Source: an uncultured Collinsella sp. | GTDB lineage: Bacteria; Actinomycetota; Coriobacteriia; Coriobacteriales; Coriobacteriaceae | DNA length: 8,385 nucleotides | NCBI GenBank assembly: GCA_900545995.1 | Contig: URBM01000085.1 | Span: 1 to 8,385, forward strand | Direction of reading: 5' to 3' | Shown here: piece by piece, positions 1 to 5,408 of the stretch | Layout: every line of letters begins with the position of its first letter | Numbering within the stretch: position 1 is the first letter of the stretch | Position numbers and translations under genes: made by a program | Notes under the pieces: generated by a model | Databases searched by the model: none | Seen by the model: only the letters and a program-made list of their open reading frames with translations | What the model was told of the DNA's origin: nothing

Positions 1-48
1 CGAGATCCTGAGATGTCTCGTGGGCTCGGAGATGTGTATAAGAGACAG
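1..48 (+). other. Untrimmed Illumina Nextera adapter (artefact)
   Basis: This is synthetic library sequence, not genome. Bases 1-6 (CGAGAT) match the 3' end of the P7 flow-cell primer. Bases 7-14 (CCTGAGAT) sit where the i7 index belongs and, from memory, match the reverse complement of Nextera index N715. Bases 15-29 (GTCTCGTGGGCTCGG) are the read-2 handle. Bases 30-48 (AGATGTGTATAAGAGACAG) are the 19-base Tn5 mosaic end. The order is exactly that of a finished Nextera library end, so the insert starts at base 49. The adapter supplies an in-frame ATG at 13 and a false N-terminus, MSRGLGDVYKRQ, to the moeA fragment. Confidence 0.97.
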
Positions 49-825
49 GTTGTGACTCTGGCCGGCGCCGGCCTGCTGGCAAGCGCCGGTTACGCGAGCG
101 TGAAGGTCCATGCCGCTCCGCGCGTGGGCATTATCTCGCTGGGCACGGAGCTGGTCGCGCCGGGTGAGCTGCCGGCGCGCGGGCAGATTCGCGACTCCAA
201 CTCCTCGGCGCTGATGGCCGAGGCGCTCGATGCCGGCGCCGAGCCCGTGTTCTACGGTATTGCGCCCGACGATGAGCAGGCGATTGGCGAGCTGGTGCAT
301 CGCGCCACGCGAGAGTGCGATTTTGTCATTACGAGCGGCGGCGCCTCGGCGGGCGATTACGACTACGTGACGGCGCTCGTCCGGCGCGAGGGCGTGGTGC
401 TGTTCGATCGCATCTCGATGCGTCCGGGCAAGGCCATCACGTTTGGCTTGCTCGGGGGCAAGCCCTACCTAGGGCTTTCAGGCAATCCGGCCGCGGCGTA
501 TGTGGGCTTTGAGATGCTCGCCCGTCCGGCGATTCGCAAGATGCGCGGCTTTGCCGAGGGCGTGCGTCCCGTGCAGCAGGCGACGCTCACGCACGGCGTG
601 AAAAAGCGCCAGGACCGACGCTTCTTCGATCGCGCCACGGTTTTGCGCGACCCCGAGACCAGTGAGCTGTTGGTGACCGAGGCCAAGACGCAGAATTCGG
701 CTCTGCTCGGCACGATGCAGCGGTCCAACTGCCTGCTGCGTATTGACGAAGGACCGTGCGAGCTCAAGTCGGGCGACGTCGTGGATGTCGTGCGTGTCGA
801 CCTGCCCGAGGGCACGGTGTTGTAG
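49..825 (+). CDS. moeA: MoeA, molybdopterin molybdotransferase (5' truncated)
   Basis: MoeA inserts molybdenum into adenylylated molybdopterin in the cytoplasm, the last step of molybdenum-cofactor synthesis. The visible 258 residues cover the molybdopterin-binding domain and the C-terminal beta-barrel. Counting from base 49, recognisable family motifs are RVGIISLGTELV (about 25-36), GQIRDSNSSAL (45-55), TSGGASAGDYD (95-105), MRPGKA (124-129) and GLSGNPAAA (142-150). Family members are about 400 residues, so roughly 140-150 N-terminal residues are missing off the contig end. The apparent ATG at 13 lies in adapter sequence and is not a real start. The stop codon TAG (823-825) overlaps the ribosome binding site of the next gene, so the two are co-transcribed. 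The family assignment is firm. Whether this is the only MoeA paralogue in the genome cannot be told. Confidence 0.95.
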   Translation, partial: VVTLAGAGLLASAGYASVKVHAAPRVGIISLGTELVAPGELPARGQIRDSNSSALMAEALDAGAEPVFYGIAPDDEQAIGELVHRATRECDFVITSGGASAGDYDYVTALVRREGVVLFDRISMRPGKAITFGLLGGKPYLGLSGNPAAAYVGFEMLARPAIRKMRGFAEGVRPVQQATLTHGVKKRQDRRFFDRATVLRDPETSELLVTEAKTQNSALLGTMQRSNCLLRIDEGPCELKSGDVVDVVRVDLPEGTVL

Positions 826-835
826 GAGGAAGACT

Positions 836-1315
836 ATGGAGTTGAAGATTTCGATCGTGACGTGCTCGGATACGCGCGATCTTGCTCAGGACGAGGCTGG
901 AGCCGCACTCGAGGAACTTATCGAGGCGCAGGGCTGGACGGTCGTCTCACATGTGGTCGTGCGCGACGACGCCAGCGAGATCGGTGATGCCATTGTGGAA
1001 GCTGCCGATGAGTGCCACGCCAACGTCGTCCTCACCTGTGGCGGCACGGGACTTTCGATGCGCGACGTGACGCCCGAGGCGACGCGTGCCGTCTGCGACC
1101 GCGATGTGCCGGGTATTGCAGAGGCAATCCGTGCGTACTCCATGACCAAGACACGCCGCGCTATGCTCTCGCGCGCCGTGTGCATGCAGCGTGGGCATAC
1201 GCTTGTCATCAACTTTCCGGGATCCACGAAAGCGGCCCGCGAAAGCTGGGAGGCCGTGAGCGATCAGCTGGAGCATGCGGCCCAAATGACGGCGGGCGGC
1301 GGACATACCAAATAA
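836..1315 (+). CDS. mog: MogA/MoaB-family molybdopterin adenylyltransferase
   Basis: Members of this family adenylylate molybdopterin, making the activated intermediate that MoeA uses to insert molybdenum. The predicted protein has 159 residues, close to the usual 160-195. Visible motifs are SDTR (11-14), the loop TCGGTG (67-72), DVTPEAT (77-83), LSRA (111-114) and the NFPGS loop (126-130). These match the family's molybdopterin-binding GGTG and PG(S/Q) features. The ATG at 836 was chosen because AGGAGGA (824-830) lies five bases upstream; the frame stays open further upstream, but that part overlaps moeA. The gene is 10 bases after moeA, in the same operon, and is followed by an intrinsic terminator. 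MogA and MoaB cannot be separated reliably by eye. The spacing of motifs and short length lean slightly to the MoaB-like branch. Confidence 0.93.
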   Translation: MELKISIVTCSDTRDLAQDEAGAALEELIEAQGWTVVSHVVVRDDASEIGDAIVEAADECHANVVLTCGGTGLSMRDVTPEATRAVCDRDVPGIAEAIRAYSMTKTRRAMLSRAVCMQRGHTLVINFPGSTKAARESWEAVSDQLEHAAQMTAGGGHTK

Positions 1316-1328
1316 GCGGTTTACCTGC

Positions 1329-1365
1329 GGCGGGGCGACCTGAACGGCTGCTCCGCCTTTGTTTT
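1329..1365 (+). terminator. Rho-independent terminator of the moeA-mog operon
   Basis: GGCGGGGC (1329-1336) pairs with GCTCCGCC (1350-1357), eight pairs with one G-T wobble, around a 13-base loop. The stem is followed directly by TTTGTTTT (1358-1365). It lies 14 bases after the mog stop codon and ends the cofactor operon, so modABC needs its own promoter. Confidence 0.8.
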
Positions 1366-1405
1366 CCGCCGAAGCGACGCCGAGGTGCACGGCAACTCGA
1401 AACTA

Positions 1406-1430
1406 TATTCTCTAGCGAGAATAATTTCTC
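1406..1430. promoter_or_regulatory. Candidate operator: three alternating half-sites
   Basis: TATTCTC (1406-1412) and GAGAATA (1417-1423) form a perfect 7-bp inverted repeat with a 4-base spacer. A further TTCTC (1426-1430) repeats the left half. The cores TTCTC, GAGAA and TTCTC start at 1408, 1417 and 1426, exactly nine bases apart and in alternating orientation. The block abuts and slightly overlaps the expected -35 region of the modA promoter, a location suited to a repressor or class-II activator. The regulator is not in the window. I do not recognise the sequence as a ModE site. Confidence 0.5.
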
Positions 1431-1458
1431 ATTATCATTATTCGCGCGGAAGTATAAT
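1429..1458 (+). promoter_or_regulatory. Predicted modABC promoter
   Basis: A perfect TATAAT -10 hexamer lies at 1453-1458. No good -35 is found at 16-18 bases upstream; the best candidate is TCATTA (1429-1434), which is weak. A promoter with a good -10, a poor -35 and an adjacent palindrome fits regulated transcription. Transcription would start near 1465 and leave a leader of about 55 bases before modA. Confidence 0.6.
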
Positions 1459-1475
1459 CTAGTAACAGAATAAAG

Positions 1476-1497
1476 CCTGCGGCGGGGTGCCCGGGCA
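1476..1497 (+). other. GC-rich leader hairpin before modA
   Basis: The short modA leader holds CCTGCGGCGGGG (1476-1487), a 12-base repeat of 1324-1335 in the mog terminator region. It runs straight into the perfect palindrome TGCCCGGGCA (1488-1497). CGGG (1483-1486) can pair with CCCG (1490-1493) over a 3-base loop. No U-run follows, so it is not an obvious terminator. It is too short to assign to a known riboswitch class. Confidence 0.35.
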
Positions 1498-1518
1498 TAG
1501 CGTTCGAAAGGGTTGAAT

Positions 1519-2394
1519 ATGTTCGATATGGTTTCACGCCGCGGTTTTGTCTCGCTTTCTGCTGCCGCTGCCGCCGGCCTTGGCCTTGCCGGCTGCTCGG
1601 GCAACAAGACGTCCGAGCCCGCTGGTTCCGATGCCGGCTCCGTCAAGTCTTCCTCTAAGAAGAAGGCTGTCGAGCTGCAGGTCTTTGCCGCCAACTCGCT
1701 CGAGAAGGCCCTGCCCGAGGTTCAGGAGTTCTACACCGAGCAGACCGGCACCACGTTTGCCGACACGCAGTTTAAGGCGTCTGGCGACCTCGTCGAGCAG
1801 ATGCGCGCCGGTGCCACGGCCGACGTGCTCATCACCGCTTCCAAGGGCACCATGGATGACGCTGAGACCGCCGAGCTCGTCGACGCCGGCACCCGTGAGG
1901 ACATGTTCGTCAACGACCTCGTGATCATTCGCGCTGAGGGCTCCGACACCAAGGTCGAGGCCATCGCCGACGTCGCGAATCTGGACGGCAAGATTGCCAT
2001 CGGCGACGCCAAGACCGTTCCCGCCGGAAAGTACGCCAACCAGGCTCTGGCCTCCGTGGGCCTCTACACTGGCACCGAGGGCGACGACGGCGAGTATACT
2101 CCCGAGATCGCCGACAAGGTCGCGCTGGCCGATAAAGTGGGCACCGCAGCTGCCTATGTGTCCACAGGCGACTGCGTGGCCGGTTTTGTCTACAGCTCCG
2201 ACATCTTCCGCTACGACGGCATCGAGGAGGCCTTTGTGTGCCCCGAGGATTCGCACAAGCCCATTGTGTATCCGGGCGCTGTTGCCGAGAGCTCCGAACA
2301 TGCCGACGAAGCCAAGGCGTTCATCGATTTCTGCCTGACCAACAAGAAGGCTCAGAAGATTTGGGCTAAGTACGGCTTTGAGCTTTCCGCGTAG
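1519..2394 (+). CDS. modA: ModA, molybdate-binding lipoprotein of ABC transporter
   Basis: ModA captures molybdate (possibly also tungstate) outside the membrane and delivers it to ModBC. The protein has 291 residues. The N-terminus carries a twin-arginine-like SRRGF (6-10), a hydrophobic stretch (11-25) and a lipobox LAGC with Cys26, so the mature protein should be lipid-anchored. A Ser/Lys-rich linker follows to about residue 50. The binding domain begins VFAANSLEKAL (55-65), with further family motifs KASGDLVEQM (86-95), ADVLITAS (101-108) and GDAKTVPAGKYA (162-173). Ser60 and Ser88 are the likely oxyanion contacts by analogy with characterised ModA proteins. The ATG at 1519 follows GAAAGGG (1506-1512) by six bases. 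TTG at 1513 and ATG at 1528 are also in frame but are less well placed. It is the first gene of the mod operon. Specificity for molybdate over tungstate is inferred from the family and from the Moco genes alongside. Confidence 0.94.
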   Translation: MFDMVSRRGFVSLSAAAAAGLGLAGCSGNKTSEPAGSDAGSVKSSSKKKAVELQVFAANSLEKALPEVQEFYTEQTGTTFADTQFKASGDLVEQMRAGATADVLITASKGTMDDAETAELVDAGTREDMFVNDLVIIRAEGSDTKVEAIADVANLDGKIAIGDAKTVPAGKYANQALASVGLYTGTEGDDGEYTPEIADKVALADKVGTAAAYVSTGDCVAGFVYSSDIFRYDGIEEAFVCPEDSHKPIVYPGAVAESSEHADEAKAFIDFCLTNKKAQKIWAKYGFELSA

Positions 2395-2462
2395 TGCGGC
2401 TTGGCGCGATAATTCCATCGTTTTGTGTTTCACTCCGTCCTTGTATTCGCTTGGAGCTTTTC

Positions 2463-3905
2463 GTGCTTAATAGATTCCGCATGCTTGTCGCCTGTGCTTT
2501 GACCTTGACGCTTTGCTGGGTGCCGGGATTTGCGTTTGCTGGGGACGCTGAGGACGGGGCCCAGGTTGCTGCGACCGCTCATGGGCTTTCCTATGGGATC
2601 GAGGGTTTTGAGCGGCTGGCCAAGGGGACTGCTCGTGCCATGGAGGGCCAGCCTGAGGGCTACCGGTTTCCCGTTGACGAGGACGTGGACCTTGTAGTGG
2701 CGCCTGCTGCCGATCGCGTTGTGGTGTGGATATCGCCCAAGGCGGTCGAGAAGTATGGATTGGATCCGCAGGATAACGAGTGCGTATCGGGTCTCAAGGC
2801 CCTCGTCTGTAAGCTCGACAGCGCAAACTGCATGGGAGGTGCGCAGCTAGGGGACGTGGATCTTCCTTGGTATGTCACGGCGGAAACAACGTTTGATGCC
2901 GGCGGGTATACCTATGGCTTTGACGAGCGCGGTGCGGATGGGGACCGCTATGTGGTGATTGCATCAGCCTCGGGTGATGCCAAGGGCGGCGCGCGTTGGC
3001 TTGATAGCGCTCAAATGGTAGAAGCATCGTCTGTCGTGTTGCGGCATGAGCAAGGGCCCTTGACCTCTCTGGTCTCCTTTTTGGGCGACATCGACTATCG
3101 CCCGTTTTGGGTGTCCATTAAAACGAGCGGCCTTGCCCTGGTGATCTCCCTTGCGCTGGGCCTGTTCGCCGCGTGGAAGACTATGGGTACCTCGAGTCGC
3201 ATCAAGGGCCTGCTCGACTCGGTCTTTACCATCCCCATGGTGTTGCCGCCCACGGTCTGCGGCTTTTTGCTGCTTATGCTGTTTGGTCGCTCGACCGGGG
3301 TGGGCCAGTGGCTGATTGCGCACGGCGTCTCGATTGTCTTTACGTGGCCGGCGGCGGTGATCTCTGCCGTGGTGGTATCGTTCCCCCTGGTCTACCGTAC
3401 GGCGCTCGGCGCCTTTGAGAGCCTCGACACGCAGATGCTTGACGCCGCGCGAACCCTGGGATGGTCCGAGCGTCGCATCTTTGCCAAGCTTATGATGCCG
3501 CTTGGGTGGCCTTCTATTGCTGCTGGTACGGTCCTCGCCTTTGCCCGCGCGATGGGAGAGTTTGGCTGCACGCTGTTCTTTGCGGGCAACTACGCCGGCA
3601 TTACGCAGACCATCCCCATCGCCATCTATTTTGAGTGGATGGGCGGCAATACGTCGGTCGCGCTCTTCTGGGTCGTGGTCGTAATTGCGTTCAGCTTCCT
3701 GGTCATCCTGTTCATTAACATGTACACCGCCCATTCGCAAAAGTATCGCGAGCGGGGCCTTTCCCATGCGGGCCGCAAGCAGGCCAAAGACCTCGCCGGA
3801 CAGGGTGATTCGCTCGACCCGGCGGGCGGCGATGCCCTGCGAATCGATCGCGAGGCGCTGGCCGAGCTTATGCGCGATGACGCGGTCGCGAAGGGAGGTC
3901 GATAG
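2463..3905 (+). CDS. modB: ModB, molybdate ABC permease with extra N-terminal extracytoplasmic domain
   Basis: ModB forms the membrane channel of the molybdate importer. Residues about 216-425 are a standard permease: several hydrophobic helices, the VLPPTVCGFLLL segment (260-271), and the cytoplasmic coupling loop DAARTLGWSERRIFAKLMMP (327-346) that docks on ModC. The protein is 480 residues, about twice the usual 220-270. Before the permease it has a signal-peptide-like N-terminus ending AFA (24-26). About 190 residues of predicted extracytoplasmic domain follow, containing Cys107, Cys116 and Cys123, which I do not recognise. A charged 55-residue cytoplasmic tail ends the protein. GTG at 2463 was chosen because TTGGAG (2451-2456) lies six bases upstream and the signal peptide starts there. 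The frame is open back to 2394, but that stretch lacks a ribosome site. ATG at 2481 is the alternative start. The modC start follows the stop by three bases. Confidence 0.9.
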   Translation: MLNRFRMLVACALTLTLCWVPGFAFAGDAEDGAQVAATAHGLSYGIEGFERLAKGTARAMEGQPEGYRFPVDEDVDLVVAPAADRVVVWISPKAVEKYGLDPQDNECVSGLKALVCKLDSANCMGGAQLGDVDLPWYVTAETTFDAGGYTYGFDERGADGDRYVVIASASGDAKGGARWLDSAQMVEASSVVLRHEQGPLTSLVSFLGDIDYRPFWVSIKTSGLALVISLALGLFAAWKTMGTSSRIKGLLDSVFTIPMVLPPTVCGFLLLMLFGRSTGVGQWLIAHGVSIVFTWPAAVISAVVVSFPLVYRTALGAFESLDTQMLDAARTLGWSERRIFAKLMMPLGWPSIAAGTVLAFARAMGEFGCTLFFAGNYAGITQTIPIAIYFEWMGGNTSVALFWVVVVIAFSFLVILFINMYTAHSQKYRERGLSHAGRKQAKDLAGQGDSLDPAGGDALRIDREALAELMRDDAVAKGGR

Positions 3906-3908
3906 GCC

Positions 3909-4979
3909 ATGTCGCTCGTTCTGGATATCAAAAAGCGCTATCCCGGGTTTATGCTCGACATGCAGCTTGAGGCCGGCGAGGAGCGTGTGGCGCTGCTGGG
4001 CGCCTCGGGTTGCGGCAAGAGCTGCACGCTGCGCTGCATTGCCGGCGTGGAGACGCCCGACGTGGGCAAGATCGTCGTCAACGGTGTGACCTTTTTTGAC
4101 TCGGCGGCGGGCATCGACCTGTCGCCCCAGGAGCGCAAATGTGCCCTGTTGTTCCAAAACTATCAGCTGTTTCCCAACATGACGGTGGCCGATAACGTAT
4201 GCGCCGGCGTAAAGGATGCGGGCGACGCCGCGGCGCGTAAAAAACTTGCTGAGCGCTACCTGGGCATCTTTGGCCTGGCCGATTTCGCCGACCGTTATCC
4301 CGCGCGGCTCTCGGGTGGCCAGCAACAACGCGTGGCGCTTGCCCGCATGGTGGCGGCATATCCGGGCATCTTTATGTTCGACGAGCCCATGAGCGCGCTC
4401 GATTCCTATCTTAAGAGCGCGCTCGAGCAGAACATGCTCGACCTGTTCGATGTATGCAACCGCACCGTGCTCTACGTGAGCCACGACATCGACGAAGCGT
4501 GCCGCCTGTGCGGGCGCATCTGCGTGATGCACGACGGGCATGTGGAGGAGATCGGCTCCGTCGAGGACGTGGTCCGCCGTCCGCAGACGCTGGCGGCACT
4601 GCGCCTGACGGGCTGCAAGAACACAAGCCGGGCGCGCAAGATCGGCGACGAAGAAGTTGAGGCCCTCGACTGGGGCATGACCTTTAACGTGGGTCGCGAG
4701 GTGCCCGACGACGTGGCGTACCTGGGCATTCGCGCAAGCTACTTCCATGTTGACAATCGCGCGGAGCGGGGTCGCAACAGCTATGATTTGCACGTGGCCC
4801 GAGTGAGCGATTCGCGCTTTGAGCGCCTGGTGCTGCTGGACGTGCCGCGTGCTGATGCGCCCACGCGTCTGCAGTGGAAGGTCAACAAGGTGGGCGTGCC
4901 TGTCGACGAGCTGCCGCAAGCAGGCGAGACGCTGCGCATGCATTTCGATGCGAGTAGGATCCATTTGGTTTGTCGGTAG
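3909..4979 (+). CDS. modC: ModC, molybdate ABC transporter ATPase
   Basis: ModC is the cytoplasmic ATPase that powers molybdate import. All ABC motifs are present in its 356 residues: Walker A GASGCGKS (31-38), Q-loop Gln83, signature LSGGQ (134-138), Walker B IFMFDEP (154-160), D-loop SALD (162-165) and switch His192. From about 233 a C-terminal domain begins LTGCKN and includes ALDWGM, a pattern seen in ModC proteins of anaerobic Gram-positive bacteria. It does not show an obvious classical duplicated MOP domain by eye. GGGAGG (3893-3898) precedes the ATG by ten bases. The gene starts three bases after modB and is last in the operon. A sulfate or other oxyanion ATPase is the main alternative, but ModA and the Moco genes next door favour molybdate. 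Confidence 0.94.
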   Translation: MSLVLDIKKRYPGFMLDMQLEAGEERVALLGASGCGKSCTLRCIAGVETPDVGKIVVNGVTFFDSAAGIDLSPQERKCALLFQNYQLFPNMTVADNVCAGVKDAGDAAARKKLAERYLGIFGLADFADRYPARLSGGQQQRVALARMVAAYPGIFMFDEPMSALDSYLKSALEQNMLDLFDVCNRTVLYVSHDIDEACRLCGRICVMHDGHVEEIGSVEDVVRRPQTLAALRLTGCKNTSRARKIGDEEVEALDWGMTFNVGREVPDDVAYLGIRASYFHVDNRAERGRNSYDLHVARVSDSRFERLVLLDVPRADAPTRLQWKVNKVGVPVDELPQAGETLRMHFDASRIHLVCR

Positions 4980-4990
4980 CGCCGGGTAAT

Positions 4991-5025
4991 GCCGTCGGGG
5001 ATATAAGTCTCGGCGGCTTTGTCTT
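4991..5025 (+). terminator. Rho-independent terminator of modABC
   Basis: GCCGTCGGGG (4991-5000) pairs with TCTCGGCGGC (5008-5017), ten pairs including three G-T wobbles, over the 7-base loop ATATAAG. TTTGTCTT (5018-5025) follows. It begins 12 bases after the modC stop codon, ends the operon and separates it from the next module. Confidence 0.75.
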
Positions 5026-5112
5026 GCCGTTCGCCGAATGGGGAATGACAAACTCTTATCAACACAGATAATTATTTATTAAACGGCGGCACACGACGCT
5101 GTCGTACGAATG

Positions 5113-5144
5113 TCAACGGTGTTTGCATGGTCGACGACCGTTGA
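5113..5144. promoter_or_regulatory. Candidate operator: 8-bp inverted repeat in promoter
   Basis: TCAACGGT (5113-5120) and ACCGTTGA (5137-5144) are perfect inverted repeats, 24 bases centre to centre. They enclose the predicted -35 and most of the spacer. A second, smaller palindrome, GGTCG-A-CGACC (5129-5139), sits in the middle and overlaps the right arm. A dimeric regulator bound here would contact the promoter directly. The regulator is unknown. The AT-rich tract upstream (about 5055-5083) has no recognisable feature. Confidence 0.5.
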
Positions 5145-5150
5145 TATAGT
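5123..5150 (+). promoter_or_regulatory. Predicted promoter of the double-cubane reductase operon
   Basis: TTGCAT (5123-5128) is a fair -35 and TATAGT (5145-5150) a good -10, with a 16-base spacer. Transcription would start near 5157, giving a leader of about 250 bases before the first reductase gene. That is unusually long and fits leader-based control. Confidence 0.55.
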
Positions 5151-5164
5151 TGACCTTAACTTGT

Positions 5165-5408
5165 AAAGGAGGGCGCGCACATGCCGCAGACGACATACAT
5201 TCGCCGCGTTGCCGCGCGCGCCCTGTATATGGCTCGGAGTCGCATATGAGCAGGTATGTTCACGGCTCCGGGAGAGACGACGCACAACTAAATAATCGAC
5301 CGCAAAGCAGGTTCCCCAAAATTCCGGGTTTAGGCACGGCTGGGTTTTCGCCGCCCGCCGTGCAGCAATACCGTAGCTGTCCGTATTTGGTTCGAGAGGG
5401 GAACCGTC
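5165..5408 (+). promoter_or_regulatory. Structured 5' leader, candidate RNA switch
   Basis: This 244-base leader has no convincing long gene but much pairing potential. AGGGCGCGC (5170-5178) pairs with GCGCGCCCT (5216-5224). CGGAGTCG (5235-5242) pairs with CGGCTCCG (5263-5270), with CATA/TATG (5243-5246/5255-5258) inside. CTAAA (5288-5292) can pair with TTTAG (5329-5333). GCACGGC (5334-5340) pairs with GCCGTGC (5357-5363), extended by GGG/CCC. GGTTCCCC (5310-5317) is fully complementary to GGGGAACC (5398-5405), which includes the ribosome site of the next gene. Alternatively GGTTC (5389-5393) pairs locally with GAACC (5401-5405) and leaves GAGAGGG exposed in the loop. The two pairings exclude each other. 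I do not recognise a known riboswitch class. A CGCAAAGC box at 5301-5308 recalls the c-di-GMP-I core, but the rest of that motif is absent. Confidence 0.5.
5181..5249 (+). CDS. Possible 22-residue leader peptide
   Basis: The ATG at 5181 follows AAAGGAGGG (5165-5173) by seven bases, one of the best ribosome binding sites in the window. It opens a 22-codon ORF, MPQTTYIRRVAARALYMARSRI, ending in TGA at 5247-5249. The peptide is basic, with five arginines, and has no recognised domain. Its ribosome site can be buried in a 9-bp stem with its own coding region (5216-5224). ATG at 5246 overlaps its stop and opens a longer frame that crosses the next start, but that frame looks non-coding. It may be an attenuation leader, a small protein or a chance ORF. 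Confidence 0.35.
   Translation: MPQTTYIRRVAARALYMARSRI

Noticed and set aside
1465..1518. Molybdenum-cofactor riboswitch in the modA leader
   Set aside because: The leader is only about 55 bases from the predicted start and shows one small GC hairpin, too little for the multi-helix Moco motif.
1534..2433. Minus-strand open frame (299 codons) opposite modA
   Set aside because: ModA on the plus strand has signal, lipobox and family motifs. The opposite frame is Gly/Leu/Val-rich with no domain.
2964..5051. Very long minus-strand open frame (695 codons) across modB and modC
   Set aside because: It lies wholly opposite well-supported genes with all family motifs, and has no ribosome site or recognisable domain. 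Long antisense frames are expected in high-GC coding DNA.
5270..5340. c-di-GMP-I (GEMM) riboswitch, suggested by CGCAAAGC at 5301-5308
   Set aside because: The companion core segment and the P1b/P2 layout are not found, and the CGCAAAGC box alone is too short to support the class.
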